From a bacterium (GTDB taxonomy: Bacteria > Vulcanimicrobiota > Xenobia > Xenobiales > JADMJV01), in the NCBI GenBank assembly GCA_018780265.1, contig JADMJV010000128.1, positions 1 through 48,793 of the forward strand: DNA of 48,793 nucleotides, in the 5' to 3' direction. Position numbers and translations under genes: made by a program. The number at the start of each line of letters is the position of its first letter. Position 1 is the stretch's first letter. The notes below the pieces were generated by a model. The model made no database searches and was not told the DNA's origin. It worked only from the letters and a program-made list of their open reading frames with translations. This document shows positions 26,537-35,572 of the stretch, one piece after another.

Positions 26537-27143
26537 GCACGTGACACTGGTCAAACTTGAAGAACTGGCCCACTGGGGACAGCAGATTATGGACCAACTG
26601 GGTTGGCACGAGGGTGACTCCAAACGAGTCACCTGGACGCCTACGCCCCGACTGCTCCGTTACTACACCACTCTGGGCATCCTCGACCGGGCGGCGCGTT
26701 TTCAAGGACGCGTGGCTTTGTATACGGGGAAGCATCTGCTTCAGGTTCTGGCCATCAAGCATCTCCAACTGGCGGGAAAAAAGTTGGAGGACATCCAGCA
26801 GCTGATGCTGGGACTCAATGAAGAGAAGCTGGCCCAAATGCTGGGCCTGGCCCTGCCTCTCCCGCTCCCCCAACAATCTCACGAGGTGGACAAGCCGCCA
26901 GTTCGTCGCAGCGACTTCTGGCACGAATTGCCCACCCGCCCCGACCCCAAACCCATCGTGTTGCCTTCGCAACATCGAGCCTTAACCAGTATCGAACCCA
27001 TGATCGGCCTTCAGGTCCTGATCGACCCGGAAAGGCTTCCCGAAGGATTCTCGCTGACCGAATTTCTTCAAAAACTACCTGTTCTGGTCCAACAATGCAG
27101 GCCTCAACAAGGCCCAGCTCAAGAAGGGGGCTCACAGCCGTGA
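26535..27143 (+). CDS. MerR-type HTH regulator
   Basis: A regulator of up to 202 aa. Residues about 32-85 match a MerR DNA-binding domain: WTPTPRLLRYYTTLGILDRAAR and the wing LYTGKHLLQVLAIKHLQLAGKKLEDIQ. The C-terminal half has no recognised ligand domain and ends in a hydrophobic EFLQKLPVLVQQ helix. Start is unsure: ATG 26535 would need a leaderless message from the promoter, while ATG 26589 keeps the whole HTH and has GGGGA upstream. The stop overlaps the VIT-VWA start (GTGA), so regulator and VIT-VWA protein are coupled. Confidence 0.8.
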   Translation: MHVTLVKLEELAHWGQQIMDQLGWHEGDSKRVTWTPTPRLLRYYTTLGILDRAARFQGRVALYTGKHLLQVLAIKHLQLAGKKLEDIQQLMLGLNEEKLAQMLGLALPLPLPQQSHEVDKPPVRRSDFWHELPTRPDPKPIVLPSQHRALTSIEPMIGLQVLIDPERLPEGFSLTEFLQKLPVLVQQCRPQQGPAQEGGSQP

Positions 27144-29854
27144 CCGCAAGTCCAATCCAAGTCCAGATCCTCAACGAAGGAGACTATCAGAAATTTCGGG
27201 TCCCATCTGACCTGGGCAGCTTTGGTAGCCTCACCACCTCGGCCGGGGTTCTGCCGCTGCAGAGCATGTCTTTGCAGGGCCACGTCGTCGGTCTGCTCTA
27301 TCATCTCAAGCTGGTCCAGCGCTTCTACAACCCCTATGGTCAACCGCTCGAGGCGGTTTACATCTTTCCCTTGCCAGGGCGAGCCGCAGTCAGCTCCTTT
27401 GTGATGCAGACCGAGCAACGCCGGGTGGTCGGACGCCTGGAGGAGCGCGGCGAGGCCCGTCGCCAGTACCAGCAAGCCATCTCGCAAGGCAAGCAGGCAG
27501 CCCTGGCCGAGGAAGAGCGCTCGGAAGTCTTCACCATGACTGTCGGCAATATCCCACCGGGCCAGTTTGTCGAAATAGAACTCGAGCTTGACGGACCCTT
27601 GAGCTGGAGCGATGGCCAGGCCATGTTCCGCTTCCCCCTGGTGGTAGCCCCGCGCTATATCCCGGGCACTCCCTACTCGGGTGAGTCAGTGGGCAGCGGC
27701 ATCCAGGCGGACACCAACGCTGTCCCCGATGCCAGTCGCATCTCTCCGCCGGTACTGCTGCCCGGCTACCCCAATCCCGTCCATCTCAGTGTAGACATTC
27801 AGGTAGATCAAGGTGGACTGCACTTTGGCCTCCCCCAGGTCAGCCTGCCCGACCTGCAGTGTTGGAACGAGCCCGGCGGCTTTCGTCTGGCCCTCAGCCC
27901 CACCGCCGACCGACTCGACCGCGACCTGATCGTGCGCATTCCGCTGCCTTCGCCGCAAGCACAGAGCAGCTTTCAGGTGACCCAGGGACCGGAGGGCCAC
28001 TATTTTGTGCTCAACCTGGTGCCCGACGACGTCCACCAGCTGGGACCTCAGACCCCTCGCCAGGTGGTCACTCTGCTCGACCGCTCTGGCTCGATGTCGG
28101 GCTGGAAAATGGTCTGCGCAAGGCGGGCGGTAGGCCGACTGATCGACTCGCTGACCGAAAGGGACGCCTTTCAGGTGCTCAATTTTGATGACACTGTCGA
28201 ATACCTCGACCCCACCAAAACCAGTCTTCGCTACGCCAGCGACCGCGAGCGTTACCTGGCCCTGGAACAACTGGGCAAGGTCAAAGATCGCGGCGGTACC
28301 GAAATCCTTAAGGCCATCCAGGCGGGCGTGCAGATGCTGCGCGGCCACCAGCAGCCTTACCTGATTCTGATCACCGATGGGCAGGTAGGCAACGAATCCG
28401 AAGTGCTGCGCTGGATTCAGCAGAACGCCGCCGGCATTCGCATTTTCACGGTGGGTATCGACTCAGCCGTCAATGTCAGCCTGCTCGAGCGCATCGCCCA
28501 GGTCAGCGGTGGCCACTTTACGTTGGTCAATAGCGAGGAACAGCTAGACACCGAAATGTTGGGGCTGCGTAGACGCATCAACCCACCACTGCTCCACCAG
28601 GTCAGCGTTCAGTTTCCCGGCGCCGAATGCAGTCCGGCCCAGGTGGATCTGTTCGAAGGTCTGTGTTCGCGCCAGATGGGACATGTGCGCGGAGGCATCC
28701 CTCTTGAGGTCGACGTGATCGGCTATTCCAGCGATGGACGCGCCTTCCGAAATCGCCTGCCGGTGACCCTGTGCAGCGGCCAGACGGTGCACAAAATGTG
28801 GGCCCGCGAGCGAGTGCTGGAGCTTGAGCATGGCTTTTTGGCAGGATGGCGACAGCCCGCCTACCAACCCGCAGCCATTGCCCAGTTTGCCCTGCTTCAC
28901 GGCGTATTGTGTCGCTTCACGGCTTTTGTGGCCGTAGATGACCAGAGCTACGTGCCAGGCCCCCTTCATCAAGTTACACAGGCGGTGTCACACCCGGCCG
29001 GTTGGGACCAGCAAAAACTCCAACAACAGAGCAGTCCACGAAAAAGCGGTCTGCTGAGAGCCAAGTCGGAGAGCACCACACCGATGTTCGGAGCCGCCAA
29101 GCCCACCCTGTCCCCGTCTCGAATGCGCAGCCAGGAGGCCGAGCCTGCCAGCTTTGCCTCAATGGCACCGGCTGGCTTTGGAGGCGGAGGAGCGGCTGGA
29201 GGATCAGGAGGAGTCCCCTCTGACCCCTTCGCCGGCACAGCCGACGCCTTCTGTGCACCCGCAGCCGACCCGTTTGGGGCGCCCGCTGCCAGCGATCCCT
29301 TCGCCTGCGCACCAGAGGCCGAGGCCTGCTTCGAAGCCTTGGATTGCGACTTACTGTGCGCGGAGAACTGGGACTTGTCAGGCGCGGAGATCTGCGAACT
29401 TCAGATGGCTGCGCCGACACTGGACATGACCACCCCTGCGCGCGACATTCCCTCCGCCAAAAAATACCGGGGCGAGTTGGACTTGAAACGCGCCCCGGCC
29501 CCGCCGCCGCCGCCGCCTCCCTCCCCGGCTCCTGGGTCGGGTTGGGTGCCGGCCTCGCCGCCGGCTCCAGGTCCGGCTTTGGATGCGGTGCAAGAGGCAC
29601 TGCAGAAAGTGCGCCTGGCGCAGACTCTCGCCGATTGGGATGCGGCGATACAAATGCTGATTGAAGCGCTGGTTCGGCGCGGATTCAGCCTGGCCCAACT
29701 AAACTCGCTGCAGCAATTTAGGCAGCTGCTGGCGGGCCGCTCGGGCCAGATCGTCGGGACGAAGGCCGCCGTCTGGCGACAGCAGGTGGAAACGGTCGTC
29801 AACGCCTTGCTCACCAACACGCCCTCAACTCGTCAGGACACCTTCTGGATGTAG
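27140..29854 (+). CDS. VIT and VWA domain protein
   Basis: A 904-aa protein without signal peptide. Residues ~25-155 form a VIT domain (LQGHVVGLLYHLKLVQRFYNP, YIFPLPGRAAVSSF, VGNIPPGQFVEIEL). Residues ~305-480 form a von Willebrand A domain with intact MIDAS: DRSGS (314-318), GGTE (~385) and ITDG (~411). A low-complexity region follows: Gly-rich, three DPF tripeptides, seven or more Cys among acidic residues, then a Pro run. The last ~75 residues are a helical bundle. VIT-VWA proteins act as metal-dependent interaction scaffolds; secreted sortase-target forms exist, but this one looks cytoplasmic. The GTG start overlaps the MerR-type gene, which probably controls it. A terminator follows. Confidence 0.88.
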   Translation: MTASPIQVQILNEGDYQKFRVPSDLGSFGSLTTSAGVLPLQSMSLQGHVVGLLYHLKLVQRFYNPYGQPLEAVYIFPLPGRAAVSSFVMQTEQRRVVGRLEERGEARRQYQQAISQGKQAALAEEERSEVFTMTVGNIPPGQFVEIELELDGPLSWSDGQAMFRFPLVVAPRYIPGTPYSGESVGSGIQADTNAVPDASRISPPVLLPGYPNPVHLSVDIQVDQGGLHFGLPQVSLPDLQCWNEPGGFRLALSPTADRLDRDLIVRIPLPSPQAQSSFQVTQGPEGHYFVLNLVPDDVHQLGPQTPRQVVTLLDRSGSMSGWKMVCARRAVGRLIDSLTERDAFQVLNFDDTVEYLDPTKTSLRYASDRERYLALEQLGKVKDRGGTEILKAIQAGVQMLRGHQQPYLILITDGQVGNESEVLRWIQQNAAGIRIFTVGIDSAVNVSLLERIAQVSGGHFTLVNSEEQLDTEMLGLRRRINPPLLHQVSVQFPGAECSPAQVDLFEGLCSRQMGHVRGGIPLEVDVIGYSSDGRAFRNRLPVTLCSGQTVHKMWARERVLELEHGFLAGWRQPAYQPAAIAQFALLHGVLCRFTAFVAVDDQSYVPGPLHQVTQAVSHPAGWDQQKLQQQSSPRKSGLLRAKSESTTPMFGAAKPTLSPSRMRSQEAEPASFASMAPAGFGGGGAAGGSGGVPSDPFAGTADAFCAPAADPFGAPAASDPFACAPEAEACFEALDCDLLCAENWDLSGAEICELQMAAPTLDMTTPARDIPSAKKYRGELDLKRAPAPPPPPPPSPAPGSGWVPASPPAPGPALDAVQEALQKVRLAQTLADWDAAIQMLIEALVRRGFSLAQLNSLQQFRQLLAGRSGQIVGTKAAVWRQQVETVVNALLTNTPSTRQDTFWM

Positions 29855-29881
29855 GTTCCGGCCATCGCTTCCAGGCAAGCC

Positions 29882-29911
29882 AGAGGGCCCCGCTTCGGCG
29901 GGGTCCTCTTT
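29882..29911 (+). terminator. Intrinsic terminator after the VIT-VWA gene
   Basis: AGAGG-g-CCCCGC, tetraloop TTCG, GCGGGG-t-CCTCT, then a short T-rich run. The 11-bp stem with one mismatch lies 28 bp past the stop, in the gap between two convergent genes. Confidence 0.88.
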
Positions 29912-29924
29912 CTACCTCAGCGCC

Positions 29925-32567
29925 TCAATGCCAGTCGCCGATCAGCTCAAAGGGGGCCCAAAAAAACGGGTGACTCCAGCGGGGCTGCTTGAGCAAGTCC
30001 AACTGAGCCAGACGAAGAGACTCAGCCTTGCTCTTTCCGGTCAGCAAGTGACGGTAGAAGGACAGCATGAGGCTGGCTGTGGATTCGTCCTCGACCTGCC
30101 AGAGACTGGCCAACATCGTTTTGCTGCCGGCGACACTAAAGGCTTGCGACAGACTGGCCACCTCCGAACCTGGATTGAATTCGCCCAGAGCCGTTTGACA
30201 GGCGGAAAGTGTCACCAGGGACACCTTGTCCAGCTCCAGCGAATAGATCTCACCCGTAGTCAGACGCCCCTCCTTGCCAGCCATCTGAAGATAACTCTCA
30301 TTGACGTCCTGACCGTTGAGAGTTCCGTGGGTTGCCAGATGAAGAATATCGCTATTGCCGTTGATTTTGTCCTTGGTGGCTTTGTCGCCAACGTATGTGG
30401 TGTTGCGAGCAAACAGTCTGGCCAACGAGGCAACCTCTCGACTGGCGCCGGGAAGAGTTCCGTCAGGATTGGCCAAAGCCAGCAGACTCTTGGGTATTCC
30501 GTGGGAGGCGTAACGGGCCACCTCAGGAAATTCGGTGGCGGTCAGCAGGCAGACAGATACTCGTTCGGCCAGGTAGCCACCGTTGTTTTTGCGCAAGGCC
30601 GAGAAAGGCAAATAATAGAGCGGGCCGCTGGGAATCACGGCCAGCACTTTGTGGTCCTGCAACAGAGGCTCGAGAGGCTCGATCAAGCTGGAATAAAGAC
30701 TATTGTCATCGAGGGGCTCGCGGGCAGCCACTTTGCGGCGCATGGTGCGTATGCTTGCGTTCAGCTGGTCTCTACCGATAGGCGCCGAAAAAATGCGCAG
30801 TTGCTTGCGGGTAACCGCGAAAAGAATCAGCTTGTCTTGGCTGGGATAGTATTCCACCACCACCACTTCGGGGGAGAGCTGTGCCTGCAGCTTGGAGAAG
30901 CTCGATGGCCTGACCGAAAGAACCCGCTCAAATTCGGGGTCTCGTTGCCGCAAACGGTTGACCGTCTTCTCAAAATCGGCTCGATTGTTGGCCAACTGTT
31001 CCTGGATCTGAGCCGCCCCCTGCAGATCCCCACCCACCTGGGCTGACTGCAACTGGCTCTGCAATTGACCGGCCTGCCCGCGAGTCTTTACCAGAGACTG
31101 CAGGTCGTGGGCCTGTTGGGCATCCCTGGGCACAATTCGCGACAGATCCAGGCCGGCCGTCTCGGCCTGAGCGGTCAGATTTCGAGTGGTTTCCAGGGCC
31201 TCCTGGGAGCGGCCCTGCTGCAGCAGAATCTCAATCAGCGTGTCGCCGAAGAGCTTGACCTCCGGTCGTTCCAGAGCCTGGTTGCGGGCCTGCGGTGTGG
31301 CCGCGGCGTGACGGTGCCACTGCTCCATCTGCTCAAAGCATCCACGCAACATGGCCTCTCCTTCTTTCGGTCGGCCTGCTCGCGCCTGCAAAACCCCATA
31401 AAGACCCAATCCGTAGTAACGACCCAAGGGATACGAATAGTCCTGACTGAGGCGCAGCAGTTGCTGCAGATTGGCCTCAACGACCGGCTCCCAGTTCTTG
31501 GGAGCTTGATTGAGCAGGTAGACATAGGCCGTCTCGGCCAGAATGTCCATCTGATCGATCGGGTAGCCACCTTTCCCAAAAAAGTCAGCCGCCAACTGGT
31601 ATTCCTTCAGGGCTGCAACTGCATCCTTGCGCGCAAAAAACTGATAGCGGGCCCACGATCGATGGTAGCGCCCCTGCAAAAGAAACCGCTCAACGGTGGG
31701 GGTTGCAGAAAGTTTTTCAAACACCGGAGCCAATAGTTGGAGAATCTGGGGAGTGGAGGGAGCTTCGGCGAAGCCTTCGGTCAATTCCAGATAGGCATGC
31801 AAAGTGGCCGTCAACAACTCGGCGTCCTGAGAAACTCCGTAGGCTTTCCAATATTTCTCGGCAGCCTGGCTGCCAATGACATAGCTGATCTGAGCCCATT
31901 CGCCGGACAACGGCAGGTCTTGCTTACGATAAGCCAGGAAAGAATACTCCCACGACTGCCAGACCCAAAGACGAGTCCAGCTCAGGCTCCGGTAGATGTC
32001 CAGGGCCCACAAAGGTTGGGCGGACGGCCCAACCACCTGATGGGCGGCCTGACAGGCCCGGCCGTAATCCTGGCTGAGGGGTCGGCCTTTCGAGCCGAGA
32101 GCCTGCAAATAGTCGTAACTCATGCATTCGTAGAGGGCCAGTGAGCCAATGGGATTTCCCTGACGGTTCAAGGCATCGGCCAGGGGGCGGGCCCTGGAGA
32201 AGGCCTCGCGCGCACCGGCCAGGTCCTGAGTCCGATAGGCCACAGCTCCGCGCACAAGTTGAAGCCGGACGGCAATTTCCAGGTCTTCCTCCGAGCGCAG
32301 CAGCTCTTCGAGTTGGCCGGACAATCGCTTGACCTCCAGGGTATTGTTTCGGGCCTGGGCCAGCGCCAGACGAGCCCACATTAGACGCCTCCGTTGTCGG
32401 GGTGACAGTTGCTCAACGGGAGCAGCCAGGTAGGCGGCCTGAGCTCCCTCGTAGTCGCCCAATCTGGCCAGGTTATCCCCCACTTCGAGTGGGTCGGCAG
32501 GCAGTTGAGCCCGCGCAGATGCCAGGCACAACCAAAAAACGCACCAAAAAATTGTCCACTGTCTCAT
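29925..32567 (-). CDS. Exported TPR-CHAT caspase-like protease
   Basis: An 880-aa protein. It has a signal peptide (WTIFWCVFWLCLASARA, cleavage near residue 20), a long TPR-like helical region (~25-430), a coiled linker (~480-560), and a C-terminal CHAT domain (~600-878). The catalytic dyad is intact: His747 in HLATHGTLNG and Cys790 in VTLSACQTALGE. CHAT proteases belong to clan CD with caspases and separase. It should act outside the cytoplasm; the substrate is unknown. The ATG at 32567 lies 4 bp after the stop of the paralogue, with AGAGGTG upstream. It is the last gene of the five-gene operon. Confidence 0.88.
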   Translation of the reverse strand: MRQWTIFWCVFWLCLASARAQLPADPLEVGDNLARLGDYEGAQAAYLAAPVEQLSPRQRRRLMWARLALAQARNNTLEVKRLSGQLEELLRSEEDLEIAVRLQLVRGAVAYRTQDLAGAREAFSRARPLADALNRQGNPIGSLALYECMSYDYLQALGSKGRPLSQDYGRACQAAHQVVGPSAQPLWALDIYRSLSWTRLWVWQSWEYSFLAYRKQDLPLSGEWAQISYVIGSQAAEKYWKAYGVSQDAELLTATLHAYLELTEGFAEAPSTPQILQLLAPVFEKLSATPTVERFLLQGRYHRSWARYQFFARKDAVAALKEYQLAADFFGKGGYPIDQMDILAETAYVYLLNQAPKNWEPVVEANLQQLLRLSQDYSYPLGRYYGLGLYGVLQARAGRPKEGEAMLRGCFEQMEQWHRHAAATPQARNQALERPEVKLFGDTLIEILLQQGRSQEALETTRNLTAQAETAGLDLSRIVPRDAQQAHDLQSLVKTRGQAGQLQSQLQSAQVGGDLQGAAQIQEQLANNRADFEKTVNRLRQRDPEFERVLSVRPSSFSKLQAQLSPEVVVVEYYPSQDKLILFAVTRKQLRIFSAPIGRDQLNASIRTMRRKVAAREPLDDNSLYSSLIEPLEPLLQDHKVLAVIPSGPLYYLPFSALRKNNGGYLAERVSVCLLTATEFPEVARYASHGIPKSLLALANPDGTLPGASREVASLARLFARNTTYVGDKATKDKINGNSDILHLATHGTLNGQDVNESYLQMAGKEGRLTTGEIYSLELDKVSLVTLSACQTALGEFNPGSEVASLSQAFSVAGSKTMLASLWQVEDESTASLMLSFYRHLLTGKSKAESLRLAQLDLLKQPRWSHPFFWAPFELIGDWH

Positions 32568-32571
32568 TCTG

Positions 32572-35568
32572 TCACCTCTTCGACTCGGTGGGTCCCACGA
32601 AAATAAAGGGAGCCCAAAAATAGGGATGAGGATACTTGTCCCGGGTGGTTCGCTGAGCCCTTTGCAGAGCTCGAGCCGGGCCCAGTTTCTTCAGGTTTTG
32701 ATAAAACTCAGTCATCAGCATGGCCGAAGCTTCGTCGCTGACTTCCCACAGAGAGGCTACCACACTGTTGGCACCGGCAAAGACAAAAGCGTTCTCCAGA
32801 CTGATCAGATCATCTCCCGGGTTGCCCTCCCCCAGGCCGGTCAGGCAAGCGGAAAGAGTGACCAACTGCATACCCTTTAGATCCAGTCCCCAAATCTCAC
32901 GCATAGTGAGGCGCCCTGAACTGGCATCCGAAGACTCGGGAGCCAGTAGGATGTAGGAGCGGGTCACGTCGTTCCGATCCAACAAGCCGTGAGACGCGAT
33001 ATGCAGGCCTTGATAGCTACCCCCGGCCTGCTGGACCAGGGACTTTTTAGCCGCTTTGCCAAGATAGGCGGGACAGCCCGGGAAGATCTGGGAAATCCGC
33101 AGCACCTCGCGCTCGGCCGCAGCCAGTGTACCGTCGGGATTGCCCAGCAGCAACATTCTCTGGGGGGCCCGGCCCGCTGGCGCTGGAGCCAGGAAGCTCT
33201 CTTCGCAAAGGTTGATACATGCCCAGCGGTCGCCAACGTATTGACCTTTGCCCGGGTCCCTGAGCAGAGCCTGAAAAGGCAAATAGTGTAGGGGTCCGTT
33301 GGGCAGAATGGCCAGGCTCTGGGTCTCTCTCAACCAGGGCTCGAGCGGCTTGATCAGATCGCCGTAGAGTTGATGAGACTGGATGGACAGACTTTTAGTG
33401 TCTGCCTGAGGCGAGATCAGCAGTTGACGCATTTGCAGGACACGCCGCTGCAACTCCGCGCGGGGTAGATCGAGGACCTTGACCTCCAGTGCTTTGGGCG
33501 TCACTAAAAACAGGTAAAGCTGGTTTTGACCGCAGAGGTACTCCACCACCGCCTCGTCTTTGCCCAGGGCCGACTGCTTGGCACGCAGTTGCTTGGGGTG
33601 CACGCTGATCATACCGGCTAACTCGGGTTGACTCTGAAAGAGTTCGCGAAGAAACTGGCGATAGTCGCTAATCCGTTGCTCTCGCTGTTGACGGGTTTGT
33701 TCCACTTGACCGGAGTTCTGCTGCCCGGCCGGGAGCGACAGTTCCTTTTGGAGTTTCCGCTCCAGCGCTTCGCGCTCGCCTTGAATCGAACGGCTTTGTT
33801 CCAATGCCCTTTGCCGCAGGGGAGGCAGACTGGCCTGTTGCACTTCAAAGAGTCGCCGCAACTCCTGGCGGCGACTGCGGGCCAGCGCCTCAAGGGCCTC
33901 TTCGTGACGACCCTGCTGGAGCAGCAGTCGAATGTACTCTTCATACACCTCGGCCTGGCTCTTGAGCAGAGTTTCGCCTCCCCTCTCGATGCTGCCAGCT
34001 CCGTCCTTGACACCCTCCAGCAGCTCCACGGCCTCGTGCAGCGAAATCGAAGCCGCCGACACATCTCCCCTTTGAGCCAGAAATTTGCCCTGCCAGTAGA
34101 GTGAGAAAATCAGGCCATATTGATCGTATACCTGGCGCCTCAGCTGGATGGCCTGGGCCAAATCTCGCATAACCTGCGCGTCAGCCCCACCTTGACCGAT
34201 CAGAATAGCCCGATGCGTCAATATGTCGCTTTCCAACTTTCGATCCCCACTGGCTTGAGCCAGCGGCAGAGCCGATTCAAAACGATCACGAGCGGCCTGA
34301 GACTGGGCTGCAACCGTCAATATCTGTCCAAGATGGCACAGTCCCTGGGCCCGACCGTGGGGGTCGTTAATATGCACCATCACGGCCAGCGACTCATTCT
34401 CAAAGGCCAGCGCATCGGAGAGGCGCCCCAAGCGCAAAAGACTCATGGCCATTCGGTCGGCGGCCTGTGCGCGCCTGGCTTGATCCCCGGCTGCCTGAAG
34501 ATAGACATGCTGATACTGCTGCAGTGCCAGTTCGGGCTGACCCAAATTTAAGTAGATATCCCCCATCGCCATCCAAACCGGGTAAGCGCCGGCAGTTTGT
34601 ACCTTGGCATACAACTCCATGGCCTTTCCATACTCACCCGCCCAGGTCCAGGCGTCGGCCAGGCGCAACCAAACAGCGCGCAGTCGGCCCGGATCGTCGG
34701 CCCACTCTTTCTCCAGTTGAAGGTAGCGGTCCAGAGCGGCCTGAATTTGCCCGTTCTGGTAGAGAGACTCCGCCTGCAACAGCGGGTCAGAGACGGCGCC
34801 TACCACGGGACGCAAGACCACCTCATCAAGCCAGACGGTTCCTGTGTTCTGATGAATGATCCGGAAGTCGATGAAGGACAGGTCTTTAGAATTAAACTGA
34901 ACTCGGAAAGGAGTCCAGTCATAGCTTCCCGGAGGCAAGCTAAATAGCCGCACATGCCAGGCGGCGTCGGCCACCACGAGCACAGAGCCGCTGGCCAGCG
35001 AATCGGCCCTGGCCCACAACTCTGCCTCATAAACGGTGTTGGGTTGCACGGCTCGAATTCGCTGGGCGGTGGTCCCAAAAATATGGGCGCCAGCCTTACT
35101 GAAATTGGTCAGTCGCAGGCTGGAGCGACCTCGATGGGCTACGGCACTGTCCATTTTAGCAAAGGAACGACAACTTGAACTGTTCCACCAGATGCCAAAG
35201 TTAAAATTGCCACTTTCGTAGTGACCCGTTCCCCAGGGCGGCACCAGGCCTCGCTCAAAACCCCCTTCCAGCAACAGCTCCTGACTTGTCGAACCGGGCA
35301 GCGAGCGACGCACTCGCACGACCTCTTGCATGGTGGCGCGATAGCGGTCATCCCGCCCGGTGGACAGAAAAACGGCCGCCAGCCCTTCCAGCGCGCGAGC
35401 CTGCGACTCCAGATTGCCGTCGCCCAGCGCTTGCTGGGCGAACTCCTGATAAAGTTGCTCTGCCCTGGCCAGGTCGCCCTGGTTGAAAGCGCTATCCGCC
35501 TCAATAAAAGCGGGCTCAGCGCTGACCAGTCGCCAGCTCAGCAGAAGTATCGTCAATAACCGTCGCAT
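32572..35568 (-). CDS. Exported TPR-CHAT protease with carbohydrate-binding-like domain
   Basis: A 998-aa paralogue of the neighbouring CHAT protein. It has a signal peptide (LLTILLLSWRLVSA, cleaved near residue 17), a short TPR pair, then a beta-sandwich-like insert at ~97-254 (EGGFERGLVPPW, SSLRLTNFS, VQPNTVYEAELWARA, GTVWLDEVVLRP) resembling CBM4/9 or CBM22 modules. TPRs follow to ~560, then a coiled linker and a C-terminal CHAT domain with His860 (HIASHGLLD) and Cys908 (VTLSACLTGLGEG). The insert suggests binding to a glycan or surface polymer. The ATG follows GGAGAGGAAT and lies 4 bp after the cyclase stop. Confidence 0.88.
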   Translation of the reverse strand: MRRLLTILLLSWRLVSAEPAFIEADSAFNQGDLARAEQLYQEFAQQALGDGNLESQARALEGLAAVFLSTGRDDRYRATMQEVVRVRRSLPGSTSQELLLEGGFERGLVPPWGTGHYESGNFNFGIWWNSSSCRSFAKMDSAVAHRGRSSLRLTNFSKAGAHIFGTTAQRIRAVQPNTVYEAELWARADSLASGSVLVVADAAWHVRLFSLPPGSYDWTPFRVQFNSKDLSFIDFRIIHQNTGTVWLDEVVLRPVVGAVSDPLLQAESLYQNGQIQAALDRYLQLEKEWADDPGRLRAVWLRLADAWTWAGEYGKAMELYAKVQTAGAYPVWMAMGDIYLNLGQPELALQQYQHVYLQAAGDQARRAQAADRMAMSLLRLGRLSDALAFENESLAVMVHINDPHGRAQGLCHLGQILTVAAQSQAARDRFESALPLAQASGDRKLESDILTHRAILIGQGGADAQVMRDLAQAIQLRRQVYDQYGLIFSLYWQGKFLAQRGDVSAASISLHEAVELLEGVKDGAGSIERGGETLLKSQAEVYEEYIRLLLQQGRHEEALEALARSRRQELRRLFEVQQASLPPLRQRALEQSRSIQGEREALERKLQKELSLPAGQQNSGQVEQTRQQREQRISDYRQFLRELFQSQPELAGMISVHPKQLRAKQSALGKDEAVVEYLCGQNQLYLFLVTPKALEVKVLDLPRAELQRRVLQMRQLLISPQADTKSLSIQSHQLYGDLIKPLEPWLRETQSLAILPNGPLHYLPFQALLRDPGKGQYVGDRWACINLCEESFLAPAPAGRAPQRMLLLGNPDGTLAAAEREVLRISQIFPGCPAYLGKAAKKSLVQQAGGSYQGLHIASHGLLDRNDVTRSYILLAPESSDASSGRLTMREIWGLDLKGMQLVTLSACLTGLGEGNPGDDLISLENAFVFAGANSVVASLWEVSDEASAMLMTEFYQNLKKLGPARALQRAQRTTRDKYPHPYFWAPFIFVGPTESKR

Positions 35569-35572
35569 CTGG

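Noticed and set aside
29480..29530. CCG-rich run as a possible simple-sequence phase-variation tract
   Set aside because: It encodes a short Pro linker in frame and the repeat is too short and imperfect for clear slippage control.
29928..31046. 372-codon plus-strand open frame
   Set aside because: Mirror of the CHAT-coding part of the minus-strand gene; no domain or ribosome site.
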